Positions 1 through 5,662 of a stretch of 7,875 nt of DNA are shown here, piece by piece. Position numbers and translations under genes: made by a program. Source of the DNA: Ferrithrix thermotolerans DSM 19514 (GTDB taxonomy: Bacteria > Actinomycetota > Acidimicrobiia > Acidimicrobiales > Ilumatobacteraceae); assembly GCA_945878705.1 (NCBI GenBank), contig CAMCUE010000050.1, positions 1-7,875 on the forward strand, written 5' to 3'. The notes beneath the pieces are model-generated. The model saw only the letters and a list, made by a program, of their open reading frames with translations, did no database searches and was not told where the DNA came from. The number at the start of each line of letters is the position of its first letter. The stretch's first letter is position 1.

Positions 1-8
1 CGGTAAAT

Positions 9-44
9 CATGGAAACCATGGTGGACAAGCTCATGGAGACCAT
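9..44. repeat. Short imperfect repeat, 24-bp period, upstream of the tRNA
   Basis: CATGGAAACCAT (9-20) recurs as CATGGAGACCAT (33-44) with one mismatch, 24 bp apart, which equals eight codons. The first copy also contains the small inverted repeat CATGG-AAA-CCATG (9-21). A period that is a multiple of three suggests coding sequence. The plus frame starting at base 2 encodes a Trp-rich tail in which SWKP is echoed by SWRP, and it stops with TAA at 44-46, 25 bp before the tRNA. The plus frame starting at base 3 encodes a His/Gly-rich repeat but would run into the tRNA. Two minus frames are also open across the stretch. I therefore cannot tell whether this is the end of a gene from the left or a non-coding repeat. 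Confidence 0.4.
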
Positions 45-51
45 AAGGCAG

Positions 52-57
52 TAGGAT
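52..57 (+). promoter_or_regulatory. Candidate -10 element for tRNA-Arg
   Basis: TAGGAT matches the TANNNT form of a bacterial -10 box and lies 14 bp before the mature tRNA 5' end. That would place transcription start near 64-65, leaving a short 5' leader for RNase P. No convincing -35 box lies 16-18 bp upstream; the nearest TTGACA-like hexamer, TGGACA at 23-28, is 23 bp away, which is too far. Such weak matches are common by chance, so this is tentative. Confidence 0.25.
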
Positions 58-71
58 TTGGGTTGAAATTT

Positions 72-147
72 GCGCTCGTAGCTTAATGGATAGAGCATCT
101 GATTACGGATCAGAAGGTTGGCGGTTCAAGTCCGTCCGAGCGCGCCA
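72..147 (+). tRNA. tRNA-Arg, anticodon ACG
   Basis: A complete 76-nt cloverleaf can be folded by eye. The acceptor stem is GCGCTCG (72-78) with CGAGCGC (137-143), followed by discriminator G144 and an encoded CCA (145-147). The D stem is GCTT with GAGC. The anticodon stem is TCTGA with TCAGA around the loop TTACGGA, which puts anticodon ACG at 105-107. The T stem is GGCGG with CCGTC around TTCAAGT. A34 in tRNA-Arg(ACG) is normally deaminated to inosine by TadA so that it reads CGU, CGC and CGA. The 3' end lies only 3 bp from the stop codon of the convergent membrane-protein gene, leaving no room for a separate terminator. Confidence 0.97.
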
Positions 148-150
148 AAG

Positions 151-1341
151 TCACTTCTTGATAAGTTGCGAGCATTCGACGATCGCAGAACTATTTGGGC
201 TAACCAATAACTCAATTTCTGATTCGGGTTGAGTTGCACAGATCTCTCTGCCTCGATCTACTTCCGATGTCCAAGTAGGGCCAGTAGTCAAGAACCAGCC
301 GGCCTCAAACCATTTAGCGACCGGCACAACAACAAATATCAGTGAAATCGCCAAGGCATATATTTTGAGTTTGCTGAAAACGATTATGAAATCATGCAGT
401 AGCAGTAGTCCACAAATCCATGCAAGAGTCATCGGCGCGACAAAATAACGGTCGGCGATTCCACCCAAAACATAACTTGAAGCCGATAATGCAATTGTTG
501 AAGCACAGAGCATGAATCGTAATTTGTTGTATTTTGAGTTTCGAAATGGGCTCAAACTATTGACAATAATTATTATTAAGCAAAAAAGGATTGGAAAAAA
601 TATCCCCGAATACCAAAATAAGCCCATGCCTTGCCAAAGTGACATGACGCGTGACCCACTGCGACCTCTTGCAGCAACGCCAACCCCAACTTTGAGAACT
701 TGAATAATTAAAGTTGCAAAAACAACTGTTAATAAAGTCGTTACTTTGCGGCGCAAGTCACGATCTTGTGACCGGAAAAACCAGACTAACGGCAAAGCGG
801 TTACAAAAAGAATTGGTTGACTTAGCCCTACTAATAGCGCCACAGCTGTAATTAATTTGGGATATTTAATAATTGCACGACTTGAACAAAAAGCGATTGC
901 TACGGCGGCAGTCAACGGAAATTTAATCATTCCGATGTTGCCGAGCGAACTCTCCATTGCATGTGGGATCACGATCAGCACAAGCCCAGCACCAGAAGCT
1001 AGGACCCGATTGTTAGTTTCTTGATAGATCATTGCGAAGATAAATAATGCCAACGCGACCCAAATTAAGTTGACGACGGATGACGACGCTATGGCGTGAT
1101 ATTGAATTGGAAATAGCGCAACTATCTCGGCAGTTGCGCGACCAGATATTTCGAAATACTCAGGAAATGGTTTTAAAAGAACCGACAAATTTCCATTAAC
1201 AGCATCCGGCACATATGTGTAACCAGTGTCTGCTCCGATGCGATTGATTGCTTTCCAATCTCTCGCAAAAATTATCAATACATATAAAAAACCCGATACA
1301 AAAACCCAAACCCGGTTGCTGATTGGTTTTTCGATGGGCAC
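151..1341 (-). CDS. Unrecognised multi-pass membrane protein, possibly GT-C-like
   Basis: The 396-residue protein has about nine or ten hydrophobic segments, the first at about residues 11-26 and the last ending near 346. A loop of about 55 residues after the first segment contains D38 and D46. The protein ends in a polar tail of about 50 residues. This layout (early acidic loop, many helices, terminal soluble domain) resembles GT-C glycosyltransferases, but I see no diagnostic motif and cannot name the family. The tail begins with GPTWTSEVDRG and contains a cysteine pair, C368 and C390; tails of this style occur in actinobacterial membrane proteins. The start is GTG (1339-1341): an in-frame TGA lies a few codons upstream and no other start codon lies between. 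There is no clear ribosome binding site. It is the last gene of the minus operon, 23 bp after the DUF218 gene, and ends with TGA at 151-153. Its operon suggests a surface-glycan role. Confidence 0.85.
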   Translation of the reverse strand: MPIEKPISNRVWVFVSGFLYVLIIFARDWKAINRIGADTGYTYVPDAVNGNLSVLLKPFPEYFEISGRATAEIVALFPIQYHAIASSSVVNLIWVALALFIFAMIYQETNNRVLASGAGLVLIVIPHAMESSLGNIGMIKFPLTAAVAIAFCSSRAIIKYPKLITAVALLVGLSQPILFVTALPLVWFFRSQDRDLRRKVTTLLTVVFATLIIQVLKVGVGVAARGRSGSRVMSLWQGMGLFWYSGIFFPILFCLIIIIVNSLSPFRNSKYNKLRFMLCASTIALSASSYVLGGIADRYFVAPMTLAWICGLLLLHDFIIVFSKLKIYALAISLIFVVVPVAKWFEAGWFLTTGPTWTSEVDRGREICATQPESEIELLVSPNSSAIVECSQLIKK

Positions 1342-1364
1342 TGCAAAAGATCTTAGTCAATTGC

Positions 1365-2105
1365 TTAGCTAGTCAATTGATATGAAATGATCCCGACAAA
1401 TTCTTTAATCCGATATGTGTTGTCGTCAAGACTAGAAGTGAAGGGAACAAAACTGAATAATGAAATACCGAAACTATTTTCTTCGGTTCCAAATGAGTAG
1501 ACATTTGAAAAGTAGCGGTGAAATTCGCGCAGTGCTCGGCGCATGTGAAAGTTTGAGGTGACAATTGCGATTGGTGTGTCTGATGTAATTCCTGGTAAGG
1601 CTTTAGCCTGAACAGGGTGCTCGCGTGTGTTTGATGAAATTGACTCAATAATGATTCGAGACTGTGTTAAGCCAAGTGAAATCGCATGTTCGGCAGCAAG
1701 CTCACCGTGTCGGGTCGGTGGTCGATCATCCTGCGTACCCGGTTCTTGACCTGAAAAAACGACTTTTGCCGATGGATATTTTCGCCAAAGAACTGACGCA
1801 GCATTAATTCGTCGAGTACTTTCTGTACCTAAAAAATCTTCTGGTGGGGTGGCACCAACTTCAAAACCGCCACCTAACACGAAAATATATTTTGGTGACC
1901 AATCGGACTTTGTCTCGTGCTCAGTGTTAAGCAGTGCGTCAAAAATTGAGGTGGCAAAGCCAGTTGAGAGAAATGTCAAAACAATTAGCGAAGAAATACA
2001 AAATCGTTTTAGCAACTTGCTGATTCGAACCGAATTTGTCGTGACAAGAGCAGTAAATGCGATTGCTAATATCAGCGCCCAAAGCGGGTCAATTAATGCT
2101 CGCAT
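1365..2105 (-). CDS. DUF218 (YdcF/SanA/ElyC-like) membrane-anchored protein
   Basis: The 246-residue protein has two N-terminal hydrophobic helices (about 5-24 and 34-56) followed by a DUF218 domain. Visible family features are YIFVLGGG (73-80) at the first Rossmann-like strand, ASVLWRKYPSAKVVFSGQ (103-120), an acidic helix HGELAAEHA, IIIESISSNTREH (151-163), and the closing VTSNFHMRRA (182-191). Known relatives include E. coli SanA, YdcF and ElyC; the last two are linked to envelope or peptidoglycan-precursor metabolism, but no DUF218 reaction is firmly established. The two helices suggest the domain sits at the membrane surface; which side cannot be read from the sequence. ATG at 2103-2105 lies 9 bp after the GT2 stop codon, so the genes are probably co-transcribed. 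No strong ribosome binding site is visible. The stop is TAA at 1365-1367. Family assignment is confident; substrate is unknown. Confidence 0.92.
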   Translation of the reverse strand: MRALIDPLWALILAIAFTALVTTNSVRISKLLKRFCISSLIVLTFLSTGFATSIFDALLNTEHETKSDWSPKYIFVLGGGFEVGATPPEDFLGTESTRRINAASVLWRKYPSAKVVFSGQEPGTQDDRPPTRHGELAAEHAISLGLTQSRIIIESISSNTREHPVQAKALPGITSDTPIAIVTSNFHMRRALREFHRYFSNVYSFGTEENSFGISLFSFVPFTSSLDDNTYRIKEFVGIISYQLTS

Positions 2106-2114
2106 GCAGAAATT

Positions 2115-2846
2115 TTAGTTCTTGTTCTTGTTGCGAGTGAACCTGAATTTAAGCGTGTGACCAAGAATCTGCAGACCATATTTGATGCCGTTGACTCGTG
2201 AAATTTCATCACCATAAAAAGTTGGAATCTCTATTTCGGTGATTCGTTGTTTTGAACCGATCATTTGCAAAATTATCTGTGAGTCGAAATCAAAATAGTC
2301 TGAGTTTGAAAGAAAGTTGACCTTGCGCAAAGCAGCGACACTGTATGCGCGATATCCGCTGTGCCACTCAGTCAAAGAAACACTGGCAAGACGATTTTGT
2401 AAAAATGTCAAAATTTTGTTACCAACAAATTTATAAAGTGGCATTCCACCCTTGCGTGCGCCACCGCTGGTCATCATCCGAGAGCCAAAAACAACATCGG
2501 CATTTCCAGAAATTATTGGTTCGACCATCTGCGGCAAATATTCTGGGGCGTACTGTCCATCGCCATGCAGCAATACGACAAGATCTAGAGAATTTTCAAT
2601 CGCCCACTGATATCCAGTTTTTTGATTTCCGCCGTAGCCGAGGTTTTTTGGATGTCGGATTATCGTTAGTGGCAGTTTGGAACTATTTTTGTAGGAGATG
2701 CCGACTTGGTGAGTGTCGTCGGTGCTGGCGTCATCACAAACAAGAATCGCTTCAATTTGTTCGACAAATTTGCTCGGTATGCGGTCTAGTACTTGGGCAA
2801 GGGTATTTTCGGCGTTATAGGCAACTACTAATATTCCGATTTTCAT
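2115..2846 (-). CDS. GT2 glycosyltransferase, polyprenyl-phosphate mannose/glucose synthase-like
   Basis: This 243-residue GT-A-fold protein begins with KIGILVVAYNAENTL, the first strand and loop of family 2 enzymes. DDASTDDT (38-45) is the nucleotide-binding motif and HGDGQYAPE (94-102) is in the metal/donor position. FGSR (120-123) and WHSGYRAYS (161-169) correspond to the GSR and SGYR segments of dolichol-phosphate-mannose-synthase-like proteins, and a late IPTFYGDEIS closes the domain. It has no transmembrane helix, so it should be soluble or peripheral on the inner membrane face. Family knowledge suggests transfer of a hexose from a nucleotide sugar to a polyprenyl phosphate; the particular sugar cannot be read from the sequence. 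It directly follows the 515-aa GT-C-like gene (15-bp gap), the kind of partner that uses such lipid-linked sugars. Start ATG at 2844-2846, stop TAA at 2115-2117; no clear Shine-Dalgarno. Confidence 0.93.
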   Translation of the reverse strand: MKIGILVVAYNAENTLAQVLDRIPSKFVEQIEAILVCDDASTDDTHQVGISYKNSSKLPLTIIRHPKNLGYGGNQKTGYQWAIENSLDLVVLLHGDGQYAPEYLPQMVEPIISGNADVVFGSRMMTSGGARKGGMPLYKFVGNKILTFLQNRLASVSLTEWHSGYRAYSVAALRKVNFLSNSDYFDFDSQIILQMIGSKQRITEIEIPTFYGDEISRVNGIKYGLQILGHTLKFRFTRNKNKN

Positions 2847-2850
2847 ATTA

Positions 2851-2863
2851 AGTAAACTTTACT
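2851..2863. repeat. Perfect 13-bp palindrome in the 515-aa/GT2 junction
   Basis: AGTAAA-C-TTTACT is a perfect inverted repeat with a single central base. It overlaps the stop codon of the upstream (515-aa) gene at 2862-2864 and lies 4 bp before the GT2 start codon. It is too AT-rich and short to be a convincing terminator. It could be a small operator-like dyad, a weak mRNA hairpin covering the start region, or chance. Confidence 0.4.
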
Positions 2864-4409
2864 ATGGCCAAAAATAATTGATGTCCTCGCCACATAAACC
2901 TAAATCAAATACTGTTCCAGATTCATCTGCAAACACAGTCACGGCCCCTGTAGGCATCCCTTCGATATTCGGTGTGCCGTCGTGATACAAACTGCTGTAC
3001 CACACGAAATATCTGTGACTGCAGCGTCTATTTTGCGCAGCATCAAGTTGATATTGGTTGAACACAGGTGGCCTCTTTGAAACCGAGAATAGTTGTTGTG
3101 GTTGATTGCTCATCAGCAAACTTCTTGGCGCAAGTGATTTAACGAATTTATGGATTGGTAAATTCTGAAAACCTCCACCTGACCAGTGCCGTCCGTCTGT
3201 ACCAAACGCGAGTGCGTCTTTAGTCGCTGAAGTTAGATGAAAACTCAGAAGTAAAACGAAACACGCACCAATAATTTTTTTAATATTTTTTCGCTTTGAA
3301 ATTGTCTTCTCAATCGCAATTGCGATAAGGACAATGATCGGGACATAGATCGGGATCATCATTCGGTTGTCGAGTGGACCCAACTCCCAGTGAACAAATC
3401 GATATGCAGAAAAACAAATATATGAAACCACAACGGCAGCACACACCAGTAAGACATCAGAGTTATTTTCGTTATGCCGAGCCACTTTGAGTTTTTTGAA
3501 GCCGATGATCAGAGTGAGTGTCACGATAATTATTACAACTAATGATCCTGCAAACTTTGCGGTTGCCGGATAATCAAGCCACGACATGTAGATGCCACCC
3601 TCAAATGGTTTGGCGAGAATCCATGTGCCCAAAGTTCCTGTGAGAGTTTTAAGTGGATCAAGTAATGACCCTCCACCGGGCGCACGAGCACCAGTCAAAG
3701 TGCCGTCAATTCTCTTGTTGCGCGCAAGCCATAGCCAACATGGAAGAAACGAGACAGCAAAACCGGCAGTGTTAATTGCTGCTGATTTGAGTAATCCAAT
3801 TTGTTTACGATTTATCAAAATTGACGCTGCAATTAATGCAACTGCGAAAACAGGTCCGACATATCGAATAAAAAACAATGCAGCCATGAGCAGAGGCATT
3901 AGGGCTGCTTTCGTATACGACATTTTTTGTAGAGAGATAAACATTGCGATTAGCAGCACTGCAAGAAATGGTGGTTCTGACCAGGCCATTGAGTATTGCC
4001 ATAACAAGGCCGGACTGAACGCGACAAAAGCCGTACCGATTATTATTGTTTTGCGATCAGACACGGCACGTCTCAAAAGTGCATAAGTTGAGGCAACGAC
4101 TATCAGTGAGCAGATTGCGTTCAATAACAACAGAAATAAATTGGCACTAATGCCGAGCGAAATTCCAACTGCGATCAATGCCGAAAGTCCTGGTGGTCTA
4201 ACGGTCATCGGTAATCCAGTTACATCTAGCAACCCGCGACCATTTGCAATATTGATTCCGACCGCAACATAATCGGTTGAATCCCAACTCCAGCCAACAC
4301 CTGAACGATTCGAGATGATTGACAAAATTGCACCCGTTATAGACAGCCCGAATGCCCAAAGGTTTGCTTTGATCCAGTTATAAATGCCGAATATGACCGA
4401 AGCAAACAC
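2862..4409 (-). CDS. GT-C-like multi-pass membrane glycosyltransferase (ArnT/PMT-style)
   Basis: The 515-residue protein has an N-terminal helix (about 17-33) followed by an external loop with WSWDSTDYV (D43, D46), then ANGRGLLD and RPPG (71-74). This acidic first loop leading to a GRG...RPPG segment is typical of GT-C transferases such as ArnT and PMT_2 proteins, whose loop acidic residues take part in catalysis. About ten more hydrophobic segments follow, including SEPPF in a second loop, and then a soluble C-terminal domain of about 110 residues with C463 and C506. Family members transfer a sugar from polyprenyl phosphate to an acceptor on the outer membrane face; the acceptor here is unknown. 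The start is GTG (4407-4409), because an in-frame TAG lies upstream with no other start codon between. GTG sits 6 bp after a TAGAGT -10 box, so the mRNA is probably leaderless. It is the first gene of the minus operon; stop TAG at 2862-2864. Confidence 0.88.
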   Translation of the reverse strand: MFASVIFGIYNWIKANLWAFGLSITGAILSIISNRSGVGWSWDSTDYVAVGINIANGRGLLDVTGLPMTVRPPGLSALIAVGISLGISANLFLLLLNAICSLIVVASTYALLRRAVSDRKTIIIGTAFVAFSPALLWQYSMAWSEPPFLAVLLIAMFISLQKMSYTKAALMPLLMAALFFIRYVGPVFAVALIAASILINRKQIGLLKSAAINTAGFAVSFLPCWLWLARNKRIDGTLTGARAPGGGSLLDPLKTLTGTLGTWILAKPFEGGIYMSWLDYPATAKFAGSLVVIIIVTLTLIIGFKKLKVARHNENNSDVLLVCAAVVVSYICFSAYRFVHWELGPLDNRMMIPIYVPIIVLIAIAIEKTISKRKNIKKIIGACFVLLLSFHLTSATKDALAFGTDGRHWSGGGFQNLPIHKFVKSLAPRSLLMSNQPQQLFSVSKRPPVFNQYQLDAAQNRRCSHRYFVWYSSLYHDGTPNIEGMPTGAVTVFADESGTVFDLGLCGEDINYFWP

Positions 4410-4415
4410 GATTGA

Positions 4416-4442
4416 ACTCTAGGCGTTTAATAGTGTTGTGAA
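4416..4442 (-). promoter_or_regulatory. Promoter of the minus operon, probably leaderless
   Basis: Read on the minus strand, TAGAGT (4421 down to 4416) fits a TANNNT -10 box. The next 6 bp (4415-4410) lead straight to the GTG start codon of the 515-aa gene, so the expected transcription start coincides with the start codon. A TTGACA-like TTCACA (4442 down to 4437, five of six matches) lies 15 bp upstream, slightly closer than the usual 16-18. No ribosome binding site is present, which agrees with a leaderless mRNA. Confidence 0.5.
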
Positions 4443-4448
4443 CCTAGA
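4418..4448. repeat. Inverted repeat TCTAGG/CCTAGA spanning the divergent promoters
   Basis: TCTAGG (4418-4423) and its perfect reverse complement CCTAGA (4443-4448) are separated by 19 bp. Each arm overlaps the -10 box of the gene it faces. The outer flanks carry the same 7-mer ATTGAAC in direct orientation (4411-4417 and 4449-4455). The arms could be simply two similar -10 boxes facing opposite ways, or half-sites for a shared regulator. Confidence 0.5.
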
Positions 4449-4450
4449 AT
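4445..4450 (+). promoter_or_regulatory. -10 box of the plus operon
   Basis: TAGAAT matches a strong TANNNT -10 element. Transcription would begin near 4457-4458, which is the A of a mini-ORF ATG and 11-12 bp before the dehydrogenase start. The sequence 17 bp upstream (GGCGTT) is a poor -35 box, so the promoter may be weak or activator-dependent. Confidence 0.45.
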
Positions 4451-4457
4451 TGAACGA

Positions 4458-4472
4458 ATGGTTATCAAATGA
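4458..4472 (+). CDS. Possible four-codon leader mini-ORF (MVIK)
   Basis: ATG GTT ATC AAA TGA lies 7 bp after the TAGAAT -10 box, so its ATG would be at or next to the transcript 5' end. Its TGA overlaps the dehydrogenase ATG in an ATGA arrangement (4469-4472), the classic geometry for translational coupling. The dehydrogenase has no Shine-Dalgarno of its own. It may therefore be translated by ribosomes that load on the leaderless mini-ORF and restart. An ORF this short easily arises by chance; the support is purely positional. Confidence 0.25.
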   Translation: MVIK

Positions 4473-5662
4473 AATTTTCACAAGATGTTGTTGTTGTCGG
4501 GGGCTGCGGTCACGTTGGGCTTCCACTTGCGATTATCTTGGCGTCAAAGTCGTTAAAGGTTGTTGCATTTGACACGAATTCTCAAGTTGTTGAGAAAGTT
4601 AACAGTGGCCAGATGCCGTTTGATGAACCTGGTGCGCCTGAAGTTCTGAAACAAGTTTTAGCTGCGAAGTCGTTTTTTGCATCAAGCGATAAGCAAAGCG
4701 TTGCTAGCGCCGAACATGTCGTCGTCGTAATCGGCACACCCGTTGATGAACATTTGAACCCAGATCCTGAGGCAGTGCCAAATGCGGTGACTTGGTTGCT
4801 TGATGTGCTGCAAGACGGTCAGCATCTTGTGTTGCGTAGCACGGTTTACCCGGGAGTGACAAAACTTGTCGAAAAAGTGATCGCCAAAAGTGGCAAGAAA
4901 ATTGATGTCAGTTTTTGTCCTGAGCGCATCGCCGAAGGCAAGGCAGTAGAAGAATTGATTGCATTACCGCAAATAATTTCGGCAAGAACGCCAGCGGCAG
5001 TTGAACGCGCTAAGAAACTATTTAGTTGCCTCACTCAAAACATGATTGTGGTTAGCCCTGAAGAAGCAGAACTCGCAAAGTTATTTACAAATACTTGGCG
5101 TTACATTAAATTTGCGGCTGCTAATCAGTTGTACACAATCGCCAATGATTTTGGTGTCGACTTTGAGCGAGTCCGTCATGCAATCACCCATGATTACCCT
5201 CGAGCGGCAGATATGCCGGGCGCAGGCTTTGCTGCTGGTCCGTGTCTATTTAAAGACACGATGCAACTCGCGGCGTTTAACAACAATAATTTTACACTCG
5301 GCCATTCAAGCATGATGATCAACGAAGGTCTGCCGCTGTATCTTGTTTCGCGAATTGAAAAAAACTATGACCTGGCAAAGATGACCGTCGGAATATTAGG
5401 CATGGCGTTCAAGGGTGAGAGCGATGACATTCGTTCAAGTTTGTCGTACAAGTTGAAGCGAATTTTACGGTTTAAAGCAGAATCGGTTCTGTGCGCCGAT
5501 TCGCTGGTGCACGATGACGCGTCGCTAGTTTCGGAAGATGAGTTGCTCAAACAAGTTGAATTGGTTGTGATTGGCGCGCCTCATCGTCGGTACGCAACTT
5601 TAAAGATTTCTCAACCAGTGATTGACATCTGGAATATACGCAAGCAAGGCGTTTTGATCTGA
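4469..5662 (+). CDS. UDP-glucose/GDP-mannose dehydrogenase family nucleotide-sugar dehydrogenase
   Basis: The 397-residue protein oxidises the C6 hydroxyl of a nucleotide sugar to a uronic acid using two NAD+. The N-terminal Rossmann motif is GGCGHVG (11-17) and the strand-end acidic residue lies in VVAFDTN. STVYPGV begins at 124, and FCPERIAEG (from 149) supplies a conserved Glu at 152. K204 and N208 are in AKLFTNTW. The catalytic Cys259 and Asp263 are in GPCLFKDT, so all key residues are present. The final third (from about 305) is the second Rossmann domain with GILGMAFKGESDDIRSS. The length is slightly short for the family (about 400-450), but the domains are complete. The GPCLFKDT form resembles a widespread 'nucleotide sugar dehydrogenase' branch rather than classical Ugd, so UDP-glucose, UDP-GlcNAc or UDP-ManNAc derivatives are all possible. 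It is the first gene of the plus operon; an in-frame TGA upstream at 4451 with no start codon between fixes the ATG. Confidence 0.95.
   Translation: MKFSQDVVVVGGCGHVGLPLAIILASKSLKVVAFDTNSQVVEKVNSGQMPFDEPGAPEVLKQVLAAKSFFASSDKQSVASAEHVVVVIGTPVDEHLNPDPEAVPNAVTWLLDVLQDGQHLVLRSTVYPGVTKLVEKVIAKSGKKIDVSFCPERIAEGKAVEELIALPQIISARTPAAVERAKKLFSCLTQNMIVVSPEEAELAKLFTNTWRYIKFAAANQLYTIANDFGVDFERVRHAITHDYPRAADMPGAGFAAGPCLFKDTMQLAAFNNNNFTLGHSSMMINEGLPLYLVSRIEKNYDLAKMTVGILGMAFKGESDDIRSSLSYKLKRILRFKAESVLCADSLVHDDASLVSEDELLKQVELVVIGAPHRRYATLKISQPVIDIWNIRKQGVLI
5646..5649 (+). promoter_or_regulatory. Shine-Dalgarno AAGG deciding a CTG start
   Basis: AAGG lies 9 bp upstream of CTG at 5659-5661, inside the last codons of the dehydrogenase gene. 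It is the clearest ribosome binding site at any start in the window and supports initiation at the CTG, not at TTG 72 bp further on. Confidence 0.5.

Noticed and set aside
1849..2118. Open plus-strand frame of 89 codons
   Set aside because: It is antisense to the N-terminal half of the DUF218 gene, with no supporting motif.
2345..2851. Open plus-strand frame of 168 codons
   Set aside because: It lies wholly antisense to the GT2 gene, whose motifs are clear. Its translation is rich in Cys, His and Arg without domain pattern, as expected for a shadow frame.
3592..4086. Open plus-strand frame of 164 codons
   Set aside because: It is antisense to the membrane-spanning part of the GT-C-like gene and shows no recognisable domain or ribosome binding site.
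4410..4468. Riboswitch or structured leader between the operons
   Set aside because: The whole gap is 59 bp and most of it is taken by two promoters, leaving at most about 12 nt of leader on either transcript.
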